A stretch of 64,000 nucleotides of DNA from Planctomycetota bacterium (GTDB lineage: Bacteria; Planctomycetota; B15-G4), in NCBI GenBank assembly GCA_029259745.1, contig JAJDEO010000007.1, positions 1 through 64,000 of the forward strand. Reading direction: 5' to 3'. Numbering within the stretch: position 1 is the stretch's first letter; every line of letters starts with the position of its first letter. Made by a program: the position numbers and the translations under genes. Shown one piece after another: positions 44,723 through 53,956 of this stretch. The notes under the pieces are model-generated. The model did no database searches. It saw nothing but the letters and a program-made list of their open reading frames with translations, and was not told the DNA's origin.

Positions 44723-46324
44723 ATGTTCCCCGACCGCTTCAACCTCGCGACCGCGCTGCTCGACCACAACGTCGACGCCGGTCGCGGCGACAAGCCTGCG
44801 CTGCTCTGGCGCGATGAGTCGCACACGTACGCGCAGCTCGTGGAGGCCTCGACACGGCTCGCCCACGGTTTTGGCGACCTCGGACTGCGCATGGAGGAGC
44901 GCGTTCTCCTCGCACTGCCCGACCGCCCCGAGTTCTGCCACGCGTGGTTCGCGACGCTGCGGGCCGGCGCTGTCTTCGCGATGGTCAACACGGTGCTCAC
45001 GCCGGACGACTACCGCTACTACCTCGAGTACACGCGCGCGCGCATCGCGGTCGTCGACGCCGCGCTCGCGGAGACGTTCGCGAGCCTGGCCGCCGAGAGC
45101 CCGCACCTGCGCGCGATCGTCGTGTCGGGTGGCGAGACGTCGCACGCGGCCCCCGATCTGACGGCCGCGCGCGCTGCCCTCGGCGATGCCGCCGCACGCG
45201 TCTCGATCCATGCGATGGCAACGCTCATCGACACCTCGGACGCCACGCCCTTCGTCGCCGACACACACAAGCACGACATCGCCGGCTGGCTCTTCACGTC
45301 GGGCTCGACCGGTCATCCGAAGGCCGCCGTGCACTTCCACGAAGACTTCGCGTTCAACATCGAGATGTACGCGAAGGACGTGCTCGGGATTCGCGAGAGT
45401 GACGTCACGGCCGGTGTCCCAAAGCTCTTCTTCGGCTATGCAACGGGCACGAACCTGATGTTCCCCTTCGCCGTCGGCGCGACGACGGCGCTCTTCAGCG
45501 AACGCTCCACGCCGGAAACGATCTTCGACGTCTGCACGAAGTACCAGCCGACGATCCTCACGTCCGTGCCGACCATGATCGGCAAGATGTTGGCGCTCGA
45601 CGCCGAGCAAGGACCGTTCGACCTGTCCGCACTGCGGCTCGTCCTCTCGGCCGGTGAGAAGCTGCCCGACCACCTCCAAGAGCAGTGGATGGAGCGCTTC
45701 GGGGTCGAGATCCTCGACGGCATCGGCAGCGCGGAACTGTTCCACATCTACATCTCGAATCGGCCCGGCGCCGTGCGTTTCGGAAGTCTCGGCCAAACCG
45801 TGCCGGGGTACGACTGCCGCGTCGTGAACGACGAAGGTCGCGAGGTGGCGCACGGCGACGTCGGACGGCTCTGGGTGCGCGGCGAGTCGGCGGCGCTCTG
45901 CTATTGGCAGGATCACGTGAAGAGCAAGGAGACGTTCGCCGGCGACCTCGTCATGACGGGCGATATGTTCCGCCAGGACGCCGACGGGTACTTCTACTAC
46001 GAGGGCCGCGCCGACGAGCTGCTGAAGGTCGGCGGTGTCTGGGTCGCCCCGCACCAGATCGAAGACTGCCTGCTCGCCCACCCTGACGTCGTCGAAGCCG
46101 CCGTGATCGGCTGGCGCGACGCTGACAACCTCGAGAAGCCGAAGGCCTTCGTCGTGCTCGGCCCGGGCGCCGAGCCCGAACCGCAGCGGATCGGCGAGCT
46201 CCAGGCGTGGGTCAAGACGCACCTGGCCCCCTACAAGTACCCGCGGGAGGTCGAGTTCCTGAGCGACCTGCCGAAGAACGACCGCGGCAAGGTCGACCGC
46301 AAGGCGCTCAAGGCGCGCTCCTGA
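44723..46324 (+). CDS. Benzoate/aminobenzoate-CoA ligase family protein
   Basis: The 533-residue acyl-adenylate enzyme has the ATP loop in LFTSGSTGHPKAAVHFHED and the family sequence EILDGIGSAELFHIYISN (specificity core). YYEGRADELLKVGGVWVAP is the hinge, and the catalytic Lys is in PKNDRGKVDRKALKARS. The benzoate-CoA ligase subgroup activates benzoate or 2-aminobenzoate (anthranilate). Its place directly after tryptophan dioxygenase suggests anthranilate as substrate, but the sequence alone cannot distinguish. Confidence 0.88.
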   Translation: MFPDRFNLATALLDHNVDAGRGDKPALLWRDESHTYAQLVEASTRLAHGFGDLGLRMEERVLLALPDRPEFCHAWFATLRAGAVFAMVNTVLTPDDYRYYLEYTRARIAVVDAALAETFASLAAESPHLRAIVVSGGETSHAAPDLTAARAALGDAAARVSIHAMATLIDTSDATPFVADTHKHDIAGWLFTSGSTGHPKAAVHFHEDFAFNIEMYAKDVLGIRESDVTAGVPKLFFGYATGTNLMFPFAVGATTALFSERSTPETIFDVCTKYQPTILTSVPTMIGKMLALDAEQGPFDLSALRLVLSAGEKLPDHLQEQWMERFGVEILDGIGSAELFHIYISNRPGAVRFGSLGQTVPGYDCRVVNDEGREVAHGDVGRLWVRGESAALCYWQDHVKSKETFAGDLVMTGDMFRQDADGYFYYEGRADELLKVGGVWVAPHQIEDCLLAHPDVVEAAVIGWRDADNLEKPKAFVVLGPGAEPEPQRIGELQAWVKTHLAPYKYPREVEFLSDLPKNDRGKVDRKALKARS

Positions 46325-46487
46325 CGCGGCGAGCCTGTCATCTCGGCGAGCACTTTCGAACCCGTCTCTTGAACGCTCTCGGGGCATCGCTACGGTCTCG
46401 GGCTCGACGCGCGCGCGGCCCTGGGTGACGATGGGTCCCCGGCGACGCACGGCGCGCCCCCGCACTCGAAGATGAAAGGCCATTCCG

Positions 46488-47168
46488 ATGGCGAAGAAGA
46501 AATCCACGACCACGCGCAAGACGACCAAGAAGAAGGCCGCCTCGCGCTCGACGAGCAGCACGAAAACCAAGAAGGCTGCCACGACCTCGGCCGCCGCGAA
46601 GACGACGAAGGCTCCGAAGAGCAAGTCGACGACGGGCTCCAAGGTGCGCGACGTCATGAGCTCGACGATCGGCGTCTGCCACCCGCACTCGTCGCTGGCC
46701 GACGCGGCACAGATCATGTGGAAGCGCGATTGTGGCTTCGTGCCCGTCGTCGGCATGGCGACGAACACGATCCAGGGTGTCATCACCGACCGCGACATCG
46801 CGATGTCGGCGGCGATCCACGGGCAGTCGCTGCATCAGGTGCAGGTGCACTCGGCGATGAGCCACACCGTGCAGACGATCAAGGAAACGGACTCGCTGAC
46901 GGCAGCACACAAGGCCATGCGCGAGTATCAGATCTACCGCCTGCCCGTCGTCGACAAGGATGACCACGTTGTCGGCGTGTTGTCGCTCAACGACCTCGCG
47001 CGCACGGCCGCGAGCGCGAAGAGCACCGCGTCGAGCCGCGACGTCGCCGTCACGCTCGGCACGATCAGCCAGCCGCACCCGGTGAAGATGCCGCTCAAGG
47101 CGAAGGCACCGGCGAAGAAGAAGGCCGCCGGCAAGTCGAACCAAGCCGGTCAAGGTCAGCTCATCTGA
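46488..47168 (+). CDS. CBS-domain pair protein with histone-like lysine-rich tails
   Basis: The 226-residue protein has a Lys/Ala/Ser/Thr tail of about 50 residues (MAKKKSTTTRKTTKKKAAS), then two CBS domains: VRDVMSSTIGVCHPHSSLAD and VQTIKETDSLTAAHKAMREY, with RLPVVDKDDHVVGVLSLNDL. The C-terminus again ends in a basic stretch (KAKAPAKKKAAGKSNQAGQ). CBS pairs bind adenosine nucleotides. The tails resemble the Ku tail in this window and histone-H1-like proteins, so DNA or RNA binding is plausible. It is followed by the creatininase-family gene 31 bases later. Confidence 0.85.
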   Translation: MAKKKSTTTRKTTKKKAASRSTSSTKTKKAATTSAAAKTTKAPKSKSTTGSKVRDVMSSTIGVCHPHSSLADAAQIMWKRDCGFVPVVGMATNTIQGVITDRDIAMSAAIHGQSLHQVQVHSAMSHTVQTIKETDSLTAAHKAMREYQIYRLPVVDKDDHVVGVLSLNDLARTAASAKSTASSRDVAVTLGTISQPHPVKMPLKAKAPAKKKAAGKSNQAGQGQLI

Positions 47169-47199
47169 GTTGACGATTTCCACGGAAGGATCGCCGCGC

Positions 47200-47946
47200 A
47201 TGACGACGCACGACCTCGCGAAGCTCACTTGGCCCGAGGTCGAAGCAGCCCTCGCCGAAGGTTGCGCGGCGATCCTCCCCGTGGGTGCGACAGAAGCCCA
47301 CGGCCCGCACCTCCCGCTCGACACCGACGTCACGATCTCCGTCGGCATGGCGCGTCGTGCGGCGGCGAAGCTCGAGGCGCGCGGCACGCGCTGCGTCGTG
47401 TTACCGGCCGTGAGCTACTCGGTGACTGAGTTTGCCGGCAAGTTTCCGGGCAGTCTCTCGCTCACGGCCGACACGGCCCGCGCCCACCTCACCGAGATCC
47501 TCGGTGCCGCGGCAGCAACGGGCTTCGCGCCGATCGCGGTCGCCAACGCGCACCTCGAGCCCGACCACATCGCGACGATCAAGGACGCCGTCGCAGCAGC
47601 CAACGCGCTCGGACTCGCGCCCGTCGTGTTTCCCGACGTCACGCGCCGCCGCGCCGCCGAGCGCCTCACGGCCGAGTTCCAGAGCGGCGCCTGCCACGCC
47701 GGGAGCTACGAGAGTTCCCTCGTCATGGCCGACGACCCGCAGTCCGTCCGCAACGAGATCCGCAGAGACCTCCCCGAGGTCGACATCTCGCTCGTGTCCG
47801 TCATCCAAGCCGGCATCAAAGACTTCATCGAAGCCGGTGGGACCCAGGCCTACTTCGGCAAGCCCGCCGAGGCGTCGGCGAGCGAAGGCGAGGCGACGTT
47901 CGAGATTCTCAGCGACCTCGTCGTCGAGGCGATCGAAGCGACCTGA
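47200..47946 (+). CDS. Creatininase-family amidohydrolase
   Basis: From the ATG of MTTHDLAKLTWPEV the product is 248 residues. GGAAGGA lies nine bases upstream. Metal ligands are visible: E32, H34 (TEAHGPHLPLD, with D41/D43) and the H118-x-E120 pair in ANAHLEPDH, plus HAGSYESSLV with E171. Enzymes of this family hydrolyse creatinine, formamides and other cyclic or linear amides. With tryptophan dioxygenase in the same cluster, hydrolysis of N-formylkynurenine is an attractive inference, but it is not shown by the sequence. Confidence 0.85.
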   Translation: MTTHDLAKLTWPEVEAALAEGCAAILPVGATEAHGPHLPLDTDVTISVGMARRAAAKLEARGTRCVVLPAVSYSVTEFAGKFPGSLSLTADTARAHLTEILGAAAATGFAPIAVANAHLEPDHIATIKDAVAAANALGLAPVVFPDVTRRRAAERLTAEFQSGACHAGSYESSLVMADDPQSVRNEIRRDLPEVDISLVSVIQAGIKDFIEAGGTQAYFGKPAEASASEGEATFEILSDLVVEAIEAT

Positions 47947-47955
47947 GCACGCATG

Positions 47956-48084
47956 TCACGAGTCCGCCGGGAAGGTCCTCACGGCGAACCCGCTCAGGAC
48001 GAGGACGATCGAGGCGACGGCGTGTCCCGTCACGAAGCTCACGATGCCTCCGATGATGAGAGTCAGCGCAATCACTCCTTGCAT
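47956..48084 (-). CDS. 42-residue small membrane protein
   Basis: A strong ribosome binding site (GGAGGG, six bases before the ATG) precedes MQGVIALTLIIGGIVSFVTG and a second hydrophobic stretch (VASIVLVLSGFAV), ending in TFPADS. It looks like a two-helix or re-entrant membrane peptide. It is convergent with the creatininase gene. No family is known to me. Confidence 0.6.
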   Translation of the reverse strand: MQGVIALTLIIGGIVSFVTGHAVASIVLVLSGFAVRTFPADS

Positions 48085-48656
48085 GGTGTTCCCTCCGCAA
48101 ACATGACTCCCGTTGGATCTCTCACGATGATCTTCGCGAGGGCGCAACTGAGTTCGCACACGCCGGCGGGACGACATGCATGAACGCAAGTGGCGGTCGT
48201 CGACGCACTGCTGACCGGTTTGTTCATGGGCGATCGGCCTAAGAATGTCGTTCGACAAAACCATGCGGGCGCCGACACGTCCGCAGGAGATCGACGGGGT
48301 CAGCCCAGTCACGTCCGCTGCGAGGTCATCGTGAAGAAGGCGGGCTCACGCCGCTGAGCGGCACCCGCACGTCCTCTGTTCACCTACACGCGCGAGGGCG
48401 CAGGGACCCGCAAATTCCCCCCTCGGTCGGCTTTCTGCATCCCGCCGATGCGGCGCGTCGAGAGGTATAGTCGGATGTGCGTTCTCACAAACATCTGCCC
48501 ACGGGCGGAATGAAGTTTCGCACGGGATGCGAATGGGGTGATTCAATGGTTCCGTGCATGTGCCTGATGCCATCGTCGTTGTTGGTGATGCACACCGATG
48601 CGGACGAAGACGACTGGGTCACTCGTCGGCACAACGCGAGCCTGGAAAAGGATCCG
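48085..48656. other. Intergenic region upstream of the ECF sigma factor
   Basis: The 572 bases hold the ribosome binding site and presumed promoter of the small membrane protein (minus), and the leader of the sigma factor. A TATAGT at 48466-48471 could be a -10 for the sigma factor gene, but I see no matching -35. No further gene is supported. Confidence 0.45.
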
Positions 48657-49247
48657 ATGCACGACCTTGAACTCACGCGTCTGCTGAATGCGGCTGTCAA
48701 CGGCAGCGACGGTTCCGAGGCCGAACTCGTCGATCGCATCCATGATCACCTGCGCCACATCGCGTTGCGAGCCGTGTCGGGTCAGCACCGGTCGGGGACG
48801 CTCGGGGCGACGGCGCTCGTCAACGAGATCTGGCTGCGCGTCGTGAGCTCGCCGCCCGACGAGGGATGGAACGGACGCGGGCATTTCTTCGGGTCAGCGG
48901 CGCGTGCGATGCGCAACTTGCTCATCGACCAGGCTCGCAAGCGCAAGCGCCTCGGCGAGAAGCTCGGGATTCGGATGGACCTCAGGGATGTCGACGTCGC
49001 GACGCCGACGAGCGACGAGACGCTGCTTGCGATCGATGACGCGTTGAAGGAGCTCGCCGATCGCGACCCGCTCATGGTGCGTCTCGTCGAGCTGAAGTTC
49101 TTCGCCGGCATGACGATGGCGGCGATCGCCGCCGACCTCGACCTCCCACTCCGCACGGTCGAGAACCGTTGGACGCACGCCAAAGCCTGGCTGCGTGCTT
49201 CGATGACACGCGACCGCAGCGCCAACGCGAAGAACGCGCCGCGATGA
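48657..49247 (+). CDS. ECF sigma factor of the Ser/Thr-kinase-associated type (TIGR02999-like)
   Basis: From the ATG of MHDLELTRLLNAAVNG the product is 196 residues; AAAAGGAT precedes it. Region 2 includes SGTLGATALVNEIWLRV and GHFFGSAARAMRNLLIDQAR, the signature of the subgroup encoded beside Ser/Thr kinases in planctomycetes and acidobacteria. Region 4 has LVELKFFAGMTMAAIAADLD and TVENRWTHAKAWL. Its stop overlaps the kinase start (ATGA), so the two are made together. The kinase probably controls this factor or its target genes. No anti-sigma factor is visible. Confidence 0.92.
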   Translation: MHDLELTRLLNAAVNGSDGSEAELVDRIHDHLRHIALRAVSGQHRSGTLGATALVNEIWLRVVSSPPDEGWNGRGHFFGSAARAMRNLLIDQARKRKRLGEKLGIRMDLRDVDVATPTSDETLLAIDDALKELADRDPLMVRLVELKFFAGMTMAAIAADLDLPLRTVENRWTHAKAWLRASMTRDRSANAKNAPR

Positions 49248-52096
49248 GTGGCGAGCTCGATTGGCAGCAGATGTGGGACCTGTTCGACGATGCCAAGGAG
49301 CTCGAGGGCGACGAGCGAGCCGCCCTGATCGACGAGCGCTGCCGCTACCCCGAGCAGCGCCGACAGATCGAGGAGTGGCTTGCCGCGGAGACACGCGAGC
49401 ACGACATCTTCGATGGCAACGCCCTCGACGCGCTCGCGCGCGATGCTCGCGAAAGCTCCCGCCGGCTGATCGGCCAGACGCTCGGCGAGTACGAGGTGAT
49501 CGACATGGCCGGCAGCGGCGCGTCGAGCTTCGTCTACAAAGCGCGCCAGCGGAGGCTCGACCGCGTCGTGGCGTTGAAGCTGCTGCGCACGGCGCTGCTC
49601 GACGATGCGGCCCTGAAGCGGTTCGAGCAGGAGACGAAGATCCTCGCGCGGCTGCGCCACCCTTCGATCGTTCCGGTCTTCGATGCCGCGTTCTTCTCGA
49701 TCGGCCACACGGTCACGCCGTACCTCGCGCTCGAGTGGATCGACGGCACCGACGTCGTCACGCACTGCGACAGTCACGATCTCACACGCGAGGCGCGGCT
49801 CGCCCTCCTCGCGCGCATCTGCGACGCGATCCAGCACGCGCACGAGCACGGCATCGTCCATCGCGACCTCAAGCCGGCCAATATCCTCGTCGACGCCGAC
49901 CACGTCCCGCACATCGTCGACTTCGGGATCGCGCGAACGCTCGGCGCCGGAACGCATACGCTCACGGCCGCCGGACAGATGCTCGGCACACCCTCGTTCA
50001 TGGCCCCCGAGCAGGCGCTCGCCGTCGGGGTCGATCGCCGCGCCGACGTCTACGCGCTCGGGGCGATCGCCTTCCGCCTCATCGCCAATCGCCTGCCCGT
50101 CGACATCCCGTCCTCCGCCACGGCGGCGCGTCTCCGCGAGCTCGCCGAGACACCGCGACCGCGATTGCGCGATGTCGTCCCGGACGTCTCGCGCGACCTC
50201 ACCACGATCATCGACAAGGCGCTGTCCGTCCGGCCACGTGACCGCTACGCGACGGCCGGCGAACTCGCCGATGACCTCCGACGCTGCCAGCGCCGGGAGC
50301 CGATCGCGGCCCGCCCGGCGACGATCACCTCGCAACTCGCCGCCCTCATGCGCCGGTATCGGACGGCCTTCGCGATCGCCGGAGTCGTCTTGGCGAGCCT
50401 TGTCGTCGCGACGCTCATCAGCACGCACTTCGCCGTCAAGGCGACGGCGGCCGTGCAGCGCTTCGAGCTCCTCATGGCGCGCGACGAGCTGAACGAGCTG
50501 TCTCGCGCGGGACCGTCCCTGTGGCCGCTCGGGCCCGCCACGACGCCGGCGATCGAAGAGTGGCTCGTGCGCGCCGACGCCTTCGTGGAGCGACGCTCCG
50601 ACTTCGTCGAGGCACTCGAGGCTCTGCGCCTCACGGCACTTCCCTGGTCGCCGGCCGAGCGCGCTGCAGACGCGGCCCACCACGAGCAGCGCATCGTCCG
50701 CGCCGAGAGCATCGAGGAGATGGCGGACGCCCTCGCTGCGATCGCGTCGACCGTCCCAGCGGACGATCCGGCGTTTCCCGGGCAGGACTCGGTCGCCGTC
50801 ACCGAGGCCGCGCAGCGTGAACGCGCCGCCGTCGAGCGGGCGCGCGCGTTGGCCGCCCGCGGGACACGCCACACCTGGCGCTACCGGCGCGACGAGGACG
50901 CTTGGCTCGACGCCAAGCTCGACGAACTCGTCCGGGCGATCGACAGGTTCACGCTGCCGTCGTCACCCTCACGCGACTACGGCGTCCTCACGCGCTCGGG
51001 CGTCGAGCGCGCCCTCGCCTACGCCCGCCAGCTCGAGCCGCGCACGGTCGACGCCCACGCGAAGGCCTGGGCCGACGCACGTGCGGCCATCGCCGACGTC
51101 GAGACGGCACCGTGGTACGGCGGCCTGCGGCTCGACCCGATCGTCGGTCTCATCCCGCTCGGCCCCGACCCGCACTCGGGTCTCTGGGAGTTCGCGCACC
51201 TGGCGAGCGGACCGCCGGTGCGACGCGATCCCGAGTCGGGCGCGCTCTTCCGCGATGACGCAACGGGTCTCGTGCTCGTGCTGATCCCGGGTGGCGAGGT
51301 GACGCGTGGCGCCACGGCCGATCTTGACGAAGCACGTCGCCTCGGGTCTGACCACGTCGATCCCTGGGCGCGAGCCGATGAGTTCCCCCTCGGTCACAGC
51401 CAGCTCGACCCCTTCTTCATGTCGAAGTTCGAGACGACGCAGCGGCAGTGGTCACGCATGGATCACGGCCGCGTCTCACGCTTCATGATGGACAACCGCT
51501 TCGACGACGAACGCCTGATCACGGGCCTTCATCCCGTCGAATCGGTGACGTGGCGCGAGTGCCAGGAGGTCGCGCGACGCTTCGGGCTCGAGCTCCCCAC
51601 CGAGGCCCAGTGGGAACACGCCGCCCGCGCCGGGACGACGTCGCCGCATTGGTTCGCAACTCACCGTGGCGCGGCATCCGAGAACCTCGCCGACGCGGCG
51701 TTCGGGCGCTGGCTCGACTCCGACCGTGTCGTCGAGCCGTGGGACGACGGGGTCGATTTCCACGCCCCGACGGGCAGCTACGAATCGAACGCCTTCGGCC
51801 TGCACGACATGCTCGGGAACGTCCGCGAGTGGACCCGCGATGCGTATCTCTACTACGACGACTTCCACCCCGAACCCGGAACGGGCGAGCTCTACGCTCC
51901 GAGCGGGGACCGCGTCGTTCGCGGCGGCTCGTATCGCACGTGCGCCGCACGCGCACGGTGCGCGTTCCGCGAAGGTTGGCCGCGCACCACGCGCCGCGAC
52001 GACCTTGGAACGCGCTTCAGCCTGGCGGTGATCCCGCGCCCGAGCCCGACCGAGTCGCGCCCGACAGGTGTCGAACGCGGAAAGCGCGGCGGCTGA
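49244..52096 (+). CDS. Membrane Ser/Thr protein kinase fused to a formylglycine-enzyme-like (FGE/SUMF1) domain
   Basis: The 950-residue protein has a 75-residue N-terminal acidic segment and a Hanks-type kinase domain. The kinase has GSGASSFVYKARQ (P-loop), VALKLLRT with the ATP lysine K112, HRDLKPANILVD (HRD 206-208), DFG at 226-228 and APEQ. A membrane helix lies at 375-393 (FAIAGVVLASLVVATLI), then an extracellular coiled region, then from about 675 an FGE-sulfatase fold: KFETTQRQWSRM, LPTEAQWEHAARAGTTS, HDMLGNVREWTRD and VVRGGSYR. Such kinases carry the extracellular domain as a sensor, since the catalytic cysteines of true FGE are not obvious. It is ATGA-coupled to the ECF sigma factor. 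Confidence 0.93.
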   Translation: MSGELDWQQMWDLFDDAKELEGDERAALIDERCRYPEQRRQIEEWLAAETREHDIFDGNALDALARDARESSRRLIGQTLGEYEVIDMAGSGASSFVYKARQRRLDRVVALKLLRTALLDDAALKRFEQETKILARLRHPSIVPVFDAAFFSIGHTVTPYLALEWIDGTDVVTHCDSHDLTREARLALLARICDAIQHAHEHGIVHRDLKPANILVDADHVPHIVDFGIARTLGAGTHTLTAAGQMLGTPSFMAPEQALAVGVDRRADVYALGAIAFRLIANRLPVDIPSSATAARLRELAETPRPRLRDVVPDVSRDLTTIIDKALSVRPRDRYATAGELADDLRRCQRREPIAARPATITSQLAALMRRYRTAFAIAGVVLASLVVATLISTHFAVKATAAVQRFELLMARDELNELSRAGPSLWPLGPATTPAIEEWLVRADAFVERRSDFVEALEALRLTALPWSPAERAADAAHHEQRIVRAESIEEMADALAAIASTVPADDPAFPGQDSVAVTEAAQRERAAVERARALAARGTRHTWRYRRDEDAWLDAKLDELVRAIDRFTLPSSPSRDYGVLTRSGVERALAYARQLEPRTVDAHAKAWADARAAIADVETAPWYGGLRLDPIVGLIPLGPDPHSGLWEFAHLASGPPVRRDPESGALFRDDATGLVLVLIPGGEVTRGATADLDEARRLGSDHVDPWARADEFPLGHSQLDPFFMSKFETTQRQWSRMDHGRVSRFMMDNRFDDERLITGLHPVESVTWRECQEVARRFGLELPTEAQWEHAARAGTTSPHWFATHRGAASENLADAAFGRWLDSDRVVEPWDDGVDFHAPTGSYESNAFGLHDMLGNVREWTRDAYLYYDDFHPEPGTGELYAPSGDRVVRGGSYRTCAARARCAFREGWPRTTRRDDLGTRFSLAVIPRPSPTESRPTGVERGKRGG

Positions 52097-52100
52097 AACG

Positions 52101-53372
52101 TCAGATCACGGTGCCGTCGGGGACGATCGCATTGCGCGGAATGATCACGATGCCGTCGCGGATGTAATGGTAGAGGCCGTCCTCGTTCTCGACGTTCTTC
52201 TCGTTCACGAGAGCGCATCCGCGACCGACGCGGGCGTCCTTGTCGACGATCGCGGTGCGGATCGTCGTGCCCTCGCCGATGCCGAGCGGCGGGATGCCCT
52301 TGGCCTCCGCAGCAGCGATCTCGGTTTCGGTTTCGTAGAAGTCGTTGCCCATCAGCAGCGCTCCGTCGAGTTCGACGTTGTGCTCGATGCGCGAGCGGAT
52401 GCCGATGACGGAGTTCTTCACACGACAGTTGCCGAGAATCGAACCCTCGGCGATCAGCGCACGCTCGATCGAGGCATCGTTGAAGCGCGTCGGTGAGAGG
52501 TAACGCGGGCGCGTGTAGATCGGGAAGTCAGGGTCGTAGAGCGACATCTGGCCCGGCTGGGTGAGCGCGATGTTCGCCCGGTAGAACGCCTGGATCGTTC
52601 CGATGTCTTCCCAGTAGCCGTGGAAGAAGTGCGCCGCCATGCGGTAGCCGTCGAGCGCGGCGGGGATGATCTCCTTGCCAAAGTCGTGGCTGTCGGGGTT
52701 GGCGACGAGCAGCTCGCGCAACACCTGCGGGTTGAAGATGTAGATGCCCATCGACGCCAGGAACGGCGCGCCGGCGCGCATGCCACCAACAACAGCGTCG
52801 GGGTTGACCCGCATGCCCTCGAGCGTGCCGCCGGTGGGCTTCTCGGCAAAGCGCGTGATCATGCCTGCTTCGTCGACGTGCATGAGCCCGAAGCTCGACG
52901 CGTTCTCCTCGGCCTGCGGACAGGCCGCCACGGTGACGTCGGCCTGCGACTCTTCGTGGCGACGCACGAACTGCGCGTAGTTCATGCGATAGAGGTGATC
53001 ACCGGCGAGGATGAGTACGTGTCGCGTGCGCGGACCGATCATGTGGTGCAGCGAACGCCGGACGGCATCGGCCGTCCCCTGGAACCAGTTGCGGTTCGTG
53101 GCCGTTTGCTCGGCTGCGATCACGTGCACACCACCGTCGGTCAGCGTGCCGAAGTGATAGGTGTTCGTGATGTGCTTGTTCAACGATGCGCTGTTGAACT
53201 GCGTGAGCACGTACGCCTGCGTGATCCCCGAGTTGATGCAGTTACTCAGGGGAATGTCGATCAAGCGCACGCGCCCGGCAACGGGCACGGCGGGCTTGGC
53301 ACGATCACGCGTGAGCGGAAAGAGGCGCGAACCTTGGCCGCCCCCCATGATGACAGCGACAACATCCTTCAT
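52101..53372 (-). CDS. glgC: Glucose-1-phosphate adenylyltransferase
   Basis: From the ATG of MKDVVAVIMGGGQGSRL the product is 423 residues. It makes ADP-glucose for glycogen synthesis. Motifs include GGGQGSRLFPLTRDRAKPAV, the NWFQGTADAVR segment, LILAGDHLYRMNY, FGLMHVDEAGMITRFAEKP and the C-terminal left-handed beta-helix (SILGNCRVKNSVIGIRSRIE). Length and order fit GlgC. The gene is convergent with the kinase gene, four bases apart. Confidence 0.96.
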   Translation of the reverse strand: MKDVVAVIMGGGQGSRLFPLTRDRAKPAVPVAGRVRLIDIPLSNCINSGITQAYVLTQFNSASLNKHITNTYHFGTLTDGGVHVIAAEQTATNRNWFQGTADAVRRSLHHMIGPRTRHVLILAGDHLYRMNYAQFVRRHEESQADVTVAACPQAEENASSFGLMHVDEAGMITRFAEKPTGGTLEGMRVNPDAVVGGMRAGAPFLASMGIYIFNPQVLRELLVANPDSHDFGKEIIPAALDGYRMAAHFFHGYWEDIGTIQAFYRANIALTQPGQMSLYDPDFPIYTRPRYLSPTRFNDASIERALIAEGSILGNCRVKNSVIGIRSRIEHNVELDGALLMGNDFYETETEIAAAEAKGIPPLGIGEGTTIRTAIVDKDARVGRGCALVNEKNVENEDGLYHYIRDGIVIIPRNAIVPDGTVI

Positions 53373-53461
53373 CGGCGCAGTGTAACGCCGCGAGACGCTT
53401 TGATGCTCGGCGTTTCTCGACACGCGCACAACGAGGACGAGGCGTCACGTTCGGCCCGGGG

Positions 53462-53836
53462 TCAGTCGGGCTGGTTCCACGAGTGCTCGTAGCGGCCCGA
53501 GTAGTAGCCGTGCGTCTTCCACGCCGGCTCGGTGTCGGGGTCGGTGACGACGGTGAGGTCGTCGATGACCTTCGCCTGACAACTCAAGCGCAGACCCTCG
53601 ATGCTCGCGTCGAACTTTTTCAGCGCCTTGCGCTCGCGCTTCTCGGGTTGACTCAGCGACCCGGGCTCCGGCGTCTGGATGACGCACGTCGCGCAGAGTC
53701 CCTTCGAGCGGCAGGACGCGAGTCCGCCGAGCGCCGGGTAGGGATCGACGCCGTGCGCGAGGCAGGCGTCCCGCAGATTCGCTCCATCCGGAACGTGGAT
53801 GGTGACGTTCTCTTTGCGAAAGTGGACGCGGTGCAT
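53462..53836 (-). CDS. 2Fe-2S ferredoxin (adrenodoxin-like cysteine spacing)
   Basis: From the ATG of MHRVHFRKENVTIHVPDG the product is 124 residues. Cluster cysteines are C42, C48, C51 and C86: C-x5-C-x2-C-x34-C in GGLASCRSKGLCATCVIQ and LSCQAKVI. That spacing is of the adrenodoxin/ISC-type or aromatic-ring-oxygenase ferredoxins. A C-terminal tail of 20 residues is extra. It could serve an oxygenase such as the fatty acid hydroxylase at 5.7 kb, but no partner is adjacent. Confidence 0.9.
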   Translation of the reverse strand: MHRVHFRKENVTIHVPDGANLRDACLAHGVDPYPALGGLASCRSKGLCATCVIQTPEPGSLSQPEKRERKALKKFDASIEGLRLSCQAKVIDDLTVVTDPDTEPAWKTHGYYSGRYEHSWNQPD

Positions 53837-53956
53837 GGTCACGGTCGTGCTCCAGAGCCGAAGCGCAGGACGAAGGGTGTCGATTCGGGTGAGGTTAGCC
53901 CCGAGTTCGAGGGGGGTCAACGTGGCGCCGACACGGCGATCGACGCCGTGGCGCGT

